Source: Nitriliruptorales bacterium (GTDB taxonomy: Bacteria > Actinomycetota > Nitriliruptoria > Euzebyales > JAHELV01). Taken from it: a DNA stretch of 37,016 bases. The stretch spans positions 16,563 through 53,578 of the forward strand of contig JAHELV010000010.1 of NCBI GenBank assembly GCA_024644015.1, given 5' to 3'. Both the position numbers and the translations under genes were made by a program. Below, piece after piece: positions 7,628-16,422 of the stretch (position 1 is its first letter; each line of letters opens with the position of its first letter). Under the pieces are notes generated by a model. It did no database searches. It was not told the DNA's origin and was given only the letters and a program-made list of their open reading frames with translations.

Positions 7628-8501
7628 CGGAGCGGAGCTGCTCTCGTGAGACATGGGTGTAGATCTGCGTCGTGGCGAGCGCGGCGTGACCCAGCAACTC
7701 CTGCACGCTGCGAAGGTCCGCGCCACCCTCAAGCAGATGCGTAGCGTAGGAGTGCCGCAGCGTGTGCGGCGTCACCCGCGGCAGTCCCGCGGCCGCCGCA
7801 TACCGCTCGACGATGCGCCGCACGGTCCGCGGATCGAGACGCTGACCGCCGCCGCCGCAGAACACGACCGTGGTCGAACCGTCCACCAGTGCCGGCCGGC
7901 CCTCACCCAGCCAGCGTGCGACCGCCGCACGCACCGGCGCTCCCAGTGGCACGAGCCGCTCCTTGTCACCCTTGCCGAACAGGCGCGCGGACCCCGTCGC
8001 CAGGTCGACAGCGTCGTCGTCAAGAGCCACCAGCTCGCTGACCCGCGCGCCGCTCGCGTAGAGGAACTCCAACAGCGCCCGGTCACGCAGACCCGTGGGC
8101 GAGTCGTCGGGCGCCACCAACATCCGCTCGACCTCGTCGGGTCGCAGCACACGAGGCAGGCTGCGGCCGGCCCGGCTCGTCGCCAGGCCGGCTGCCGGGT
8201 CACCGTCGATGAGACCGCGAGCATCGAGCAGTCCGAACAGCGCCCGCACCGCTGCGGCCTTGCGCGCGAGGGAACCGCGTGCGTAGCCGCGGCGCCCGAG
8301 CTCCGCCAGGAACCGCCGCAGCACCAGCGGCGTGACCTCGGCCGGTTCAACGATCGCGAATCCCGCACAGAACCCCGCCAGCTGGCGGGCATCGCGGTCA
8401 TAGGCCGCGACCGTATGGGCCGACAGCCCACGCTCGTCGGCCAGGTGCGACCGCAATGCCGCAACCGCCCGTTGCCAGCCCGGGGTCAGCTCGCGGGCCA
8501 C
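7599..8501 (-). CDS. xerC: Tyrosine recombinase XerC
   Basis: 300 residues, normal for XerC, which acts with XerD at dif to resolve chromosome dimers. An N-terminal SAM-like core-binding domain (to about residue 100) precedes the catalytic domain. The catalytic set is complete: Arg in A-S-G-A-R-V-S-E-L, Lys in [21 protein letters not shown], His in L-L-G-H-A, and the nucleophile Tyr in T-Q-I-Y-T-H-V-S. The start is GTG (8499-8501). Its 3' end overlaps the sigma-factor start. Location between dprA/acn and whiG supports the housekeeping role over a mobile-element integrase. Confidence 0.94.
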   Translation of the reverse strand: MARELTPGWQRAVAALRSHLADERGLSAHTVAAYDRDARQLAGFCAGFAIVEPAEVTPLVLRRFLAELGRRGYARGSLARKAAAVRALFGLLDARGLIDGDPAAGLATSRAGRSLPRVLRPDEVERMLVAPDDSPTGLRDRALLEFLYASGARVSELVALDDDAVDLATGSARLFGKGDKERLVPLGAPVRAAVARWLGEGRPALVDGSTTVVFCGGGGQRLDPRTVRRIVERYAAAAGLPRVTPHTLRHSYATHLLEGGADLRSVQELLGHAALATTQIYTHVSREQLRSAYEHAHPRA

Positions 8502-8521
8502 GTCGACGTCGGTGCGGCGGC

Positions 8522-10501
8522 CTACGACGAACGCTCCCGCGCCAGCGCCTCGCGAAACACGGGGATCAAACCACCCGCCAGCACCATCTCGACCTGTCGT
8601 TCGGACAGCCGGTGACGCAGCACCATCGTCATGTCCTTCGACGCGTTTGACACCTCGATCTGGCCCGAGCCGCTCTCGAGCGCCTCGCGCAGGCCCGTCA
8701 GCCGCAGGACGTCGTCCCGCCCGATCAACTCGTAGTCGTCGTCGCTGGTGAACTCGAGCGCCAGGATCCCGAAGTTCGCGAGGTTCTGCCAGTGGATCCG
8801 TGCATAGCTCTTCGCCAGGACGACCCGCAACCCCAGGTAGCGCGGCGCGATGGCGGCGTGCTCGCGGCTCGAGCCTTGCCCGTAGTTGCCGCCGCCGACG
8901 ATGACATGGCCGCCGTGCGCCTCGGACGCCCGCTCGGCGCGCTCCACATAGGTGTCGTCGACCTGGTAGTAGACGAACTGCGAGATCGTCGGGATGTTCG
9001 AGCGGAACGGCAGGACACGCTGGCCCGCCGGCATGATCTCGTCAGTCGAGATGTTGTCGCCGACCTTCAGCAGCACCGGGATCTCCAGCTCGTCGGGCAG
9101 CTCGTCGAATTCGGGCAGCGAGACGATGTTCGGCCCCTTGACCAGCTCCTCCTTCACCGCAGCGTCGGGCGAGAGCGGCGCTTCGAGCATCGACGTGTTG
9201 ACGACGGTTTTTCGGGGAAGCCGGAAGGTCGGGTACTCGATGCCCAGCGTCTCGGGCAGGTCGCGAGGGTCGGTGATCGCGCCAGTCAACGCCGATGCGG
9301 CGGCGGTCTCGGGCGAGCACAGATACACCTGATCGTCGTCGGTCCCGCTACGTCCCGGGAAGTTGCGCGGGAACGTGCGCAGGCTGATCTGCCCGCTCGC
9401 GGGTGCCTGGCCCATGCCGATGCACCCCATGCAGCCCGCCTGGTGCACCCGCGCTCCGGCGTGCACCAGCGGCATGAACAGATCCATCTGCCCGAGGTTC
9501 TCCAGGGTCTGGCGCGAGGCGGGGTTGACGTCGAAGCTGACGCGGTGATGCGTCTGGTGCCCGTCGACGATCATCGCGACGATGCCGAAGTCCCGAAGTC
9601 CCGGGTTCGCCGACGACCCCACGACGACCTGCGTGATCGGCCGGCCGGCCACGTCACGCACCGGCACCACGTTGCCGGGGCTGGACGGTGCGGCGATCAG
9701 CGGTTCGAGATCGCCGAGGTCGATCTCGTCGGTGACGTCGTAGCCCGCGTCGTCATCGGCGACGATCTGCGTGAAGTCCGCTTCGCGCTCCTCGGTCGCC
9801 AGGAACCTGCGTATCTCGTCGTCCGCGGGGAACACCGTCGTCGTCGCACCAAGCTCCGCACCCATGTTCGCCATCACGTGGCGGTCCATGGCCGACAGGC
9901 TGGCCAGTCCCGGACCGTGGTACTCGATGATGCGCCCGACGCCGCCCTTGACGTCGTGGCGACGCAGCATCTCGAGGATGACGTCTTTGGCACTGACCCA
10001 CGGCGGCAGTTCACCAGTGAGACGGACGCCCCATATCTGCGGCATCCTGATGTACAGCGGCTCGCCCGCCATGGCCATCGCGACCTCGAGGCCACCGACG
10101 CCGATCGCGAGCATTCCCAGACTGCCCGCGGCCGGCGTGTGGCTGTCCGAACCGATCATCGTCCGGCCCGGCCTGCCGAAGCGCTGCATGTGCACCGCAT
10201 GGCTGATGCCGTTGCCGGGCTTGGAGAACCACACGCCGAACCGTCGGCAGGCACTGCGGAGGAACAGATGGTCGTCGGCGTTGCGGTAGTCGGTCTGCAG
10301 AAGGTTGTGGTCGACGTACTGGGCCGACAGCTCGGTCTTGACGGACTCGAGCTCCATCGCCTCGAGCTCGAGCATGACCATCGTGCCGGTCGCGTCCTGC
10401 GTCAGCGTCTGGTCGATAGCGAGTGCGATCTCCTCGCCGGGCGTCATGTCGCCGCCGACGAGGTGGCTGCCGATCAGCTTCTGCGCGACGTTGTCTCCCA
10501 T
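8522..10501 (-). CDS. Aconitate hydratase, Aquifex-type (659 residues)
   Basis: Isomerises citrate and isocitrate. The ATG at 10499-10501 (M-G-D-N-V-A-Q-K) is preceded by GGAAGGGAC; the frame's upstream extension is not family-like. Its length of 659 fits the compact Aquifex-type aconitases, not the ~900-residue AcnA. Conserved blocks include [33 protein letters not shown], and [15 protein letters not shown] in the C-terminal swivel domain. Two cluster Cys appear as C-M-G-C. The third ligand position, normally Cys in G-S-C-T-N, reads G-S-S-A-N. Homoaconitase or isopropylmalate isomerase is less likely. It sits between dprA and xerC, where aconitase is not usual. Confidence 0.88.
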   Translation of the reverse strand: MGDNVAQKLIGSHLVGGDMTPGEEIALAIDQTLTQDATGTMVMLELEAMELESVKTELSAQYVDHNLLQTDYRNADDHLFLRSACRRFGVWFSKPGNGISHAVHMQRFGRPGRTMIGSDSHTPAAGSLGMLAIGVGGLEVAMAMAGEPLYIRMPQIWGVRLTGELPPWVSAKDVILEMLRRHDVKGGVGRIIEYHGPGLASLSAMDRHVMANMGAELGATTTVFPADDEIRRFLATEEREADFTQIVADDDAGYDVTDEIDLGDLEPLIAAPSSPGNVVPVRDVAGRPITQVVVGSSANPGLRDFGIVAMIVDGHQTHHRVSFDVNPASRQTLENLGQMDLFMPLVHAGARVHQAGCMGCIGMGQAPASGQISLRTFPRNFPGRSGTDDDQVYLCSPETAAASALTGAITDPRDLPETLGIEYPTFRLPRKTVVNTSMLEAPLSPDAAVKEELVKGPNIVSLPEFDELPDELEIPVLLKVGDNISTDEIMPAGQRVLPFRSNIPTISQFVYYQVDDTYVERAERASEAHGGHVIVGGGNYGQGSSREHAAIAPRYLGLRVVLAKSYARIHWQNLANFGILALEFTSDDDYELIGRDDVLRLTGLREALESGSGQIEVSNASKDMTMVLRHRLSERQVEMVLAGGLIPVFREALARERSS

Positions 10502-10606
10502 GGTCCGCGTCCCTTCCACCGCTGTGGCTCCGACCGCTGTGCTACCCGCGATGGTGCGGGTCGCAACTCGACCTGCGTCGGACCCGGCCGCCAACGGGCG
10601 ATGGGG

Positions 10607-11728
10607 TCACGACCGCACGACCCCGTGCGGCGTCATCACGCCCGCGCCACGATCCACGAGTTCGGCGACGCCGGCGAGCACGGCGTGTGCCGGCAGCGTA
10701 CTCGCCGCCATCAGCGCATCGGTGCTGGCCGGCACCGCACCGAGCAGGTCCAGCAGCGTCGTCGCGTCGGCTGACAGCTGCCAGGCGACGTCGGGCGTCG
10801 ATCGCCCGCCGGTCGACGTCGCCGACCCACTGATCGCGGTGACGAAGTCATCGATGCCGGTCAGTGGGATCGCACCGTCGCGCAGCAGCGCCAGCGGCGC
10901 CGCGCTGGCCGGCGCGTTGATCGATCCTGGCACCGCCCACACGTCGCGGCCCTGTCCTCCCGCCAGTCGCGCGGTCTGCAGCGCGCCGCTGTGCTCCCGT
11001 CCCTCGACGACGACCGTCGCGATGGCCAGCCCGCTGATGATCCGGTTGCGTGCGAGGAACTGCCATGGCCGCGGGCCGGCACCGGGCGGAAGTTCGCTGA
11101 GCAGGGCGCCCGACGCCGCGACCGCAAGCCGCAGGTCCCCCGACCGTGCCGGATAGTCGACCCCCAGGCCGGTGCCCAGCACCGCAATGGTGGTGCCGCC
11201 ACCATCGAGCGCGCCGCGGTGTGCGGCCTGGTCGATACCGCGCGCCATGCCGGACACGACCGTTACGCCCGCCTCCGCAAGCGCGGCTCCAAGGGCGGTC
11301 GCCGTCCGCAGACCGTCGGTCGATGGACGGCGGGTGCCAACGACCGCAACCGCTGGTCGTCGTATGGCCGGGGGTCGCGCACCCGTACTGAACAGCCACA
11401 GCGGCGCGCCGAGCTCCGGCCAGGCGTCCCACAGGTGGGGCGGGTAGTCGTCGTCACCGGCGACGATCAGCGTGGCATGCAGGGCGCGCAGGCGTGCACC
11501 GACCCGTGTCAACCCGATGTCGTCACAGCTGCCGACACGACGGTCGAGCGCGGCGATCACGTCAGCCGGCGCACACGACGAGCCCGCGTCGAGCAGCGCG
11601 CGCAGGACCTGCTGTTGGACCGCCGCATCCGCACGCCCGCCCGCGGCGAGGCGGAGCACCCCTGATCGCTGCGCACGACTGAGCGGTGGCGCCGGACCGC
11701 GCCCGCCGGGCGAACGGCTCGATGTCAT
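10607..11728 (-). CDS. dprA: DNA-protecting protein DprA (Smf)
   Basis: 373 residues. It binds incoming single-stranded DNA and loads RecA during natural transformation, and is widely conserved even in non-competent bacteria. The Rossmann-like core is clear: V-A-V-V-G-T-R-R-P-S, V-V-S-G-M-A-R-G-I-D-Q-A-A-H, G-T-G-L-G-V-D-Y-P, F-L-A-R-N-R-I-I-S-G-L, and E-H-S-G-A-L-Q-T-A. A C-terminal winged-helix-like segment follows from about residue 315. The start ATG overlaps the comM stop (ATGA), so the two are translationally coupled, as in Mycobacterium. Confidence 0.95.
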   Translation of the reverse strand: MTSSRSPGGRGPAPPLSRAQRSGVLRLAAGGRADAAVQQQVLRALLDAGSSCAPADVIAALDRRVGSCDDIGLTRVGARLRALHATLIVAGDDDYPPHLWDAWPELGAPLWLFSTGARPPAIRRPAVAVVGTRRPSTDGLRTATALGAALAEAGVTVVSGMARGIDQAAHRGALDGGGTTIAVLGTGLGVDYPARSGDLRLAVAASGALLSELPPGAGPRPWQFLARNRIISGLAIATVVVEGREHSGALQTARLAGGQGRDVWAVPGSINAPASAAPLALLRDGAIPLTGIDDFVTAISGSATSTGGRSTPDVAWQLSADATTLLDLLGAVPASTDALMAASTLPAHAVLAGVAELVDRGAGVMTPHGVVRS

Positions 11729-13248
11729 CGTGCGGCGCGCACGTCACGGAGCGCGGCGCGGTGCGCCAGGGCCTCGTGCACGTGCGCGCTGGCGACGACG
11801 TCCTCACCCGCGAGATCGGCGCATGTCCGAGCGACACGGAGCGCGCGATCGAAACCGCGGCCCGACAAGACGCCGGCCTCGACCGCACGCCCCAGGATGT
11901 GCAGCGCGTCACGCCTGGCGGTCGCGCGCACCTTCGTCGGCGGTGCCGCCCTGTTCAGCACGGCCCACCGATCGAGCGCCGCGGCCCGCGCAGTCGCGAC
12001 CCGTCCGGCGACCGTCACGGTGGACTCGACCGGAACTGGGTCGACCAGCTGGTGCGCCCGCAGCGCCCGCAGCCGCGGCGCGAGGTCGATGCGGTCCGCG
12101 AGCGGTCCCGACAGCCTGCGCCGGTACGCCCACACCTGGGCGTCAGCACACTCGCAGCCACCCGCCCCGCCGCACGGGCAGGGGTTGGCCGCGCACACCA
12201 GCTGGAAGGTCGCCGGATAGCGCACCGTTGCCCGCGATCGCGCGATCCGCACGTGCCCCTGTTCGAGTGGCTCCCGCAGCGCGTCGAGCAGCCGGCGGGG
12301 CCACTCGAACAGCTCGTCCATGAACAGGACACCGTGGCTCGCAAGGCTGATCTCCCCGGGCTTCGCGATCCCGGTGCCCCCGCCCAGCAACGCCGCGGCA
12401 GTGGTGGCGTGGTGCGGCGCGCGCAGCGGCGGCGTGCGGTCCAGCGCGGTCGGGCCGGACCCGGCCAGCAGACCGGCCACCGATCGGATCGCTGTCAGCT
12501 CGAGCGCCTGCAGCTCGGTCAACGGCGGGAGCACGCCGACCAGGCGTGCGGCCAGCATGGACTTGCCACATCCGGGCGGGCCCAGCAGCAGCATGTGGTG
12601 GGCGCCGGCGGCGGCGATCTCGAGCGCCCGGCGGGCCTCTGCCTGCCCCCGCACGTCCGCCAGGTCGGAGACCGGCGGGCCGGCTGCCGGCGTGGTCTGG
12701 CGCGTTGGCCGTGGCGCCATGCGGCCGTTGCAGATCTCGATCAGCTCGACAAGATCGCGGACTGGGACGCTGTCGAGCGCGCTGACAAGCGCCGCCTCAG
12801 CCGCGTTGCCGTCGGCGACGAACAGCCGCCCGGCTCCGTGCTCGGCGAGATGGGCCGCGGCCGGCAACACGCCGGAGACGGCGCGGATGGTGCCGTCGAG
12901 TGCCAACTCCCCGAGGAACGCGCATCCGCTGACGCCCGACGCCGGCACGACACCGAGGCGCACGAGCAACGCGATGCACAGCGCCAGGTCGAACCGCGCA
13001 CCGGACGTCGGCACGTCCGCTGGTGCGAGTGACGCCAGGATCTTGCGCGAGGGCAGCCGGACCCCCGTCGCGGTCAGGGCGGCACGGACGCGGTCGCCGG
13101 CCTGGCGCCCCGCGGCGCCGGTGGCGCCGATGACGGTGAACCCGGGTAACCCGGCGCTCATCGACACCTCCACGGCGACGTCCACCGCACGCAGACCTAC
13201 GAGGGCGACGCTGCGGGCAACGCCGACGGCCGGTTCAGACGACGTCAC
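11725..13248 (-). CDS. comM: YifB/ComM-family Mg-chelatase-like AAA+ ATPase
   Basis: About 507 residues, the normal length. The N-terminal ChlI-like (Lon-S5 fold) domain includes G-L-P-G-F-T-V-I-G and R-K-I-L-A-S-L-A-P-A-D. The AAA+ module has Walker A G-P-P-G-C-G-K-S and Walker B-like G-V-L-F-M-D-E-L. The Cys cluster C-P-C-G-G-A-G-G-C-E-C, typical of YifB, follows. In Vibrio, ComM is a hexameric branch-migration helicase for integrating transformed DNA. I choose GTG at 13246-13248, which overlaps the yraN stop and gives the canonical N-terminus; an in-frame start at 13293 is possible. It precedes dprA. Confidence 0.93.
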   Translation of the reverse strand: MTSSEPAVGVARSVALVGLRAVDVAVEVSMSAGLPGFTVIGATGAAGRQAGDRVRAALTATGVRLPSRKILASLAPADVPTSGARFDLALCIALLVRLGVVPASGVSGCAFLGELALDGTIRAVSGVLPAAAHLAEHGAGRLFVADGNAAEAALVSALDSVPVRDLVELIEICNGRMAPRPTRQTTPAAGPPVSDLADVRGQAEARRALEIAAAGAHHMLLLGPPGCGKSMLAARLVGVLPPLTELQALELTAIRSVAGLLAGSGPTALDRTPPLRAPHHATTAAALLGGGTGIAKPGEISLASHGVLFMDELFEWPRRLLDALREPLEQGHVRIARSRATVRYPATFQLVCAANPCPCGGAGGCECADAQVWAYRRRLSGPLADRIDLAPRLRALRAHQLVDPVPVESTVTVAGRVATARAAALDRWAVLNRAAPPTKVRATARRDALHILGRAVEAGVLSGRGFDRALRVARTCADLAGEDVVASAHVHEALAHRAALRDVRAAR

Positions 13249-13606
13249 GGCGGTGCTCGATGCTCGGCGCGAGCGCAGCGGGGGGCCAGACAAGACCGAT
13301 GACGTCGAACCTGACCGTCCGCCAATGGCCCGGATGCTCGGCCAGCCACGCCGCCGCGAGTCGTCGCAGCTGGGCGACCTTGCGCGGCGTCACCGCTGCG
13401 GCCGGCGGCCCAGCGCCGACACCGCCGCGCGTCTTGACCTCGCAGACGACCAGTTCGGTCCGGTCGACGGCGACGAGATCCAACTCGCCGCGCACCGCAC
13501 GATCGGCGGGACGCCAGTTGCGCGCGAGCACGCGCCAACCCGATCGCCTGAGGTAGGCGGCGGCGACGTCCTCGCCGTCGCGTCCGAGTCGAGCGCTGCG
13601 TTCCAT
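13235..13606 (-). CDS. yraN: YraN family (UPF0102) endonuclease-fold protein
   Basis: 123 residues from the ATG at 13604-13606, matching family length; the frame extends upstream but with non-family sequence. The restriction-endonuclease-like core shows R-L-G-R-D-G-E-D-V-A-A-A-Y-L, then G-E-L-D-L-V-A-V-D and V-V-C-E-V-K-T-R, i.e. the E...D...ExK residues of the PD-(D/E)xK fold. The cellular role is unproven, although the family is nearly universal. Its 3' end overlaps the comM start, giving the yraN-comM-dprA order known from Mycobacterium. The accessory island begins directly upstream. Confidence 0.92.
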   Translation of the reverse strand: MERSARLGRDGEDVAAAYLRRSGWRVLARNWRPADRAVRGELDLVAVDRTELVVCEVKTRGGVGAGPPAAAVTPRKVAQLRRLAAAWLAEHPGHWRTVRFDVIGLVWPPAALAPSIEHRRDVV

Positions 13607-13676
13607 GGCGGCTGACGATAGGCAGCACCGCCATGGTCGGCCAGCGGGGGCCGCGGGTGCCTGTGGATCACCCGCT

Positions 13677-13793
13677 TCAGATGGCGCCCATGCCCCACAA
13701 CGCGAGCACGGCAAGGACGACCAGACCTACGACCAGCAGGGCGATGTCGATGCCCTTGCCGTCGCGGTAGCGACGTGTCGAGTTGAAACCCAT
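13677..13793 (-). CDS. 38-residue single-pass membrane protein (hypothetical)
   Basis: A short frame from ATG 13791-13793 to TGA encodes 38 residues: a basic N-terminus (T-R-R-Y-R-D-G-K-G), then a continuous hydrophobic stretch of about 20 residues rich in Leu and Val, ending G-M-G-A-I. This fits a small N-in membrane peptide. It fills the gap between the diguanylate cyclase and yraN, 11 bases after the cyclase stop. There is no clear Shine-Dalgarno, and I recognise no family. It may be a real small protein coupled to the cyclase or belong with yraN. Confidence 0.5.
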   Translation of the reverse strand: MGFNSTRRYRDGKGIDIALLVVGLVVLAVLALWGMGAI

Positions 13794-13804
13794 CGGCGTT
13801 CAGC

Positions 13805-15397
13805 CTACTCGTCGGGCGCCTGCGCCGGCGTTCCGCTCGCGACCGCCTGCTGCACGCCGGACCCGGGTGGCGCCGGCGAGCTGACGGTCCGGGCCAGCTC
13901 CAGCCGGTTCCGTCCGTCCCGTTTGGCGCGGTACAGCGCACGGTCCGCTGCGGCGATCAGGTCGCGGGCCGCGACGGGCTCCGTCGCCACCGCCAGGCCG
14001 AGGGACATCGTGACATCCACCGGGTCAGTGATCTCGGCTACGGCCTGACGCAGCCGCTCCGCGACGTCCGCCGCCACGTCCGAAGTCGTCAATGGCATGA
14101 TGACGGCGAACTCCTCACCCCCGTAGCGCGCCACCACGTCATATGTGCGGCAGGCCCCTCGCAGCGTCTGCGCGGCCTCGCTCAGCACGGCGTCGCCGAC
14201 CTGATGACCGAACTCGTCATTGACGTGCTTGAAGTGGTCGAGGTCACACAGCACCAGCGCCAGCGATCCGCCGGTGCGTTCGAGACGGTCGAGCTCGCCG
14301 TTGAGCGCCTGATCGAAGGCGACGCGGTTGGCCACCCCCGTCAGTCCGTCGGTCCTGGCCATCGCAACCAGCTCGCCGTGCAGCTTTGCGTTGCGCAACG
14401 CCAGCGCGCCGTGGGCAGCGAACCGCTCGATCGTGGTCATCGTGCTGCGCTTGAGGCCACCGTGGGCCTCGCGACCGTGCTCGATGACGAGCACGTCTTC
14501 GACTGTCCCCTCGACGGCCAACGGAACGAGCATCACGTGCTGCGCGTCGGGCATATGACCTGCGAGCCATGCGTTGCCGGCGTCCAGCCTGGTGACGAGC
14601 AGGGTCCGGCGTCCCTCGGCCGCCGCGGCGACCAACCCGTCGACCTGGCCGGCGCTGCTGACGCGGGCGAGGCCACGGCCGGCGATCATCACCGGATCGT
14701 CGTCCCGGACGGAGACGATGCCGCCACGGGAAGCACCGAAGTTCTCGCAGACGTGATCGACGACGGTACGCGCGACGTCATGCAGGCCGGTCGCCAGCTC
14801 GAGCGCCCCGGACATCCGCGCGAACGCGTCGAGGTCATAGCGCCGGCGCAGGATCTCGCGCTCGTTCACCGCACTGGCGGACGCTGTGAGCAGCGCCACC
14901 GTCCACACGAGCGCGATGTAGGTGAACAGCGCGGCCGTTGGGTCAGCCACCGCCGCCGCGCGCAGCCAGCCGATCTCGGCGGCTTCGTGGAGCACCAGGA
15001 CGAGTAGCGCATGCCAGATGGCAAGCTTGAGTCCGGTCCGGTATGAGGCGATGAGGGTCACGACCAGCACATGGAGCACGACGAGATACCGGCCGGGTGA
15101 CGCCAGCCCGCCCAGCAGATGCACGAGTGCCGCGAGCAGCAGGCCGTCGCCGAGCAGCACGATCCCGAACAACCAGCGACCCGCGGCCGCCGACCGCACG
15201 CACAGTCGCGCAATCAGCCCACCGCCGAGCGCAGCGGCACCGAGGCCCATGATCGCCGGCACAGGCACCTGATCGCCGCCACGTACACCGATCGCGATCG
15301 TGACGACCACGACGGCCACACGAAACAGCTGGAGGAACCGCAGGCGTTCCTCCAACGGGACGAGGTCGGGTCGCTGCCAGGCGCTGCCGGCCGCCAT
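13805..15397 (-). CDS. Membrane-bound GAF-GGDEF diguanylate cyclase
   Basis: About 530 residues. Five or six hydrophobic helices occupy residues 22-175. A GAF-like sensor domain (about 190-340) follows, then a GGDEF domain (about 345-505) with D-G-L-T-G-V-A-N-R at its start, C-D-L-D-H-F-K-H-V-N-D, and active-site G-G-E-E-F (426-430). The inhibitory I-site R-T-Y-D lies exactly five residues upstream of it. It should make c-di-GMP with product inhibition, in response to a membrane or cytosolic signal. No EAL or HD-GYP domain is present. The start is the ATG at 15395-15397, overlapping the stop of the anchored TasA-like gene (TGATG), with GGGAGG six bases upstream, so translation of the two is coupled. 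Confidence 0.93.
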   Translation of the reverse strand: MAAGSAWQRPDLVPLEERLRFLQLFRVAVVVVTIAIGVRGGDQVPVPAIMGLGAAALGGGLIARLCVRSAAAGRWLFGIVLLGDGLLLAALVHLLGGLASPGRYLVVLHVLVVTLIASYRTGLKLAIWHALLVLVLHEAAEIGWLRAAAVADPTAALFTYIALVWTVALLTASASAVNEREILRRRYDLDAFARMSGALELATGLHDVARTVVDHVCENFGASRGGIVSVRDDDPVMIAGRGLARVSSAGQVDGLVAAAAEGRRTLLVTRLDAGNAWLAGHMPDAQHVMLVPLAVEGTVEDVLVIEHGREAHGGLKRSTMTTIERFAAHGALALRNAKLHGELVAMARTDGLTGVANRVAFDQALNGELDRLERTGGSLALVLCDLDHFKHVNDEFGHQVGDAVLSEAAQTLRGACRTYDVVARYGGEEFAVIMPLTTSDVAADVAERLRQAVAEITDPVDVTMSLGLAVATEPVAARDLIAAADRALYRAKRDGRNRLELARTVSSPAPPGSGVQQAVASGTPAQAPDE

Positions 15398-16272
15398 CAC
15401 GCGCCTCCCGCGCTGGCGGCGCCACGTCCGGCGACCGTCAGGAGGACGGGGTCGATGAACAGCTCGGGCTCATCGCTCACGGCCGCATGGGCAAGCTTGG
15501 GATCCCGGCGATCGATACGGTCCTGCACGCCCAGGAACAGCACCGCCACGACGATCATGATCAGCAGCGGAATGATGCCATCGCGCGCGAACGCGAGCAG
15601 CAGCATGCCCAGACGAGAACCGAGATCGCCACCGACCGGTACGGCTGTCGCGATCCACCGGAAATCCGTCGTGACGCGTTCGCCCTCGACCACTTCGGCT
15701 GCGCCATCGCCCAGCGCGACCGTGAACCGGTACGTCGCGCGCTCTCCGTCGGTCGGCGTCCAGCGCTGCCGGCCAGCCGACGCCGGGCGGTCGCCTCCCG
15801 CGGCGAGCTGTGCCAGCGAGGCCGAGGCAATCCGCGCCTGTGGCGTGAAGCCGTCACAACCTGCGCGGCCGGCGACGCCGCGCTCGACTGTCACATCGAG
15901 CGCACCCATCAGCTCCCGCGACCCTGCTGTCTGCGCCAGCTGCAGCAGGACGTCGTCGACGAGGACGTCGCCGCGGTAGTCGATGGCGATGCATTCGGTG
16001 ACAACGTCTCCCGGCGCCAGGACCACGTCGTCGAACAGCGGCGCGCGCAGGTTGCTGCGAAGCGCGACGCCACCCGAGGTGACTGCCCCGCTGCGCGGGT
16101 CCACGGTCACTATCCGCTCATCCGGCGGATGCTGCAGACCGACGCTGGCACGCACGATCAGACCAGTCACGAGCAGCAGCGCCGCGACCGCGCCGACGAC
16201 CTGGAGCACACGGCGTTCGCGTCGCGTACGTGCTGCCACCGTCTGGGCCTGCTGACCATTCGTGACGGCCAT
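15397..16272 (-). CDS. Membrane-anchored TasA/camelysin-like protein
   Basis: 291 residues: basic cytoplasmic N-terminus, TM helix at about 22-45, an extracytoplasmic domain (about 50-220), a second TM helix (about 225-250) and a short cytoplasmic tail. The outer domain matches the neighbouring secreted TasA-like protein block by block: A-P-G-D-V-V-T-E-C-I against V-P-G-D-T-Q-T-A-C-I; L-D-V-T-V-E-R-G against L-N-V-T-V-E-Q-G; R-W-T-P-T-D then Y-R-F-T-V against T-W-T-P-S-A then Y-K-F-T-V. Its only two Cys (94 and 139) align with Cys76 and Cys131 of the secreted protein, suggesting a shared disulfide. It lacks the A-A-F-S-A cleavage motif, so it should stay in the membrane, perhaps as fibre anchor or sensor. 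The start (ATG 16272 or GTG 16275) lacks a good Shine-Dalgarno. Confidence 0.75.
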   Translation of the reverse strand: MAVTNGQQAQTVAARTRRERRVLQVVGAVAALLLVTGLIVRASVGLQHPPDERIVTVDPRSGAVTSGGVALRSNLRAPLFDDVVLAPGDVVTECIAIDYRGDVLVDDVLLQLAQTAGSRELMGALDVTVERGVAGRAGCDGFTPQARIASASLAQLAAGGDRPASAGRQRWTPTDGERATYRFTVALGDGAAEVVEGERVTTDFRWIATAVPVGGDLGSRLGMLLLAFARDGIIPLLIMIVVAVLFLGVQDRIDRRDPKLAHAAVSDEPELFIDPVLLTVAGRGAASAGGA

Positions 16273-16343
16273 CACACGAGTCCGGACACGTGGCGGGCGA
16301 CGCCGCGCGTCACGACGTCGACCCGACGATGTCGCTCGGCCAG

Positions 16344-16369
16344 AGCCGACGACCGGTCGGCCGTCGGCT
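16344..16369 (-). terminator. Hairpin downstream of the TasA-like gene
   Basis: A perfect 8-bp inverted repeat (AGCCGACG/CGTCGGCT) with a 10-base loop lies about 55 bases after the TasA-like stop. There is no T-tract, so termination is possible but unproven. Partial read-through into the anchored paralogue would give differential expression of the two. Confidence 0.4.
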
Positions 16370-16422
16370 GTGGGGCGGTGACGTGGGGACGCATCCGCGG
16401 GAACGCAGGCTCGTGGCCAGCG

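Noticed and set aside
7599-8501. xerC as the integrase of a mobile element.
   Set aside because: No att-like repeats or element genes flank it, and its place beside whiG and rpsB matches the housekeeping actinobacterial XerC.
8792-10774. Very long open frames on the opposite strand, such as here and at 269-2059, 5705-7198 and 22961-24580.
   Set aside because: They lie opposite well-supported genes, are Arg/His/Pro-rich, and have no recognisable domains. They are shadow frames typical of very high GC sequence.
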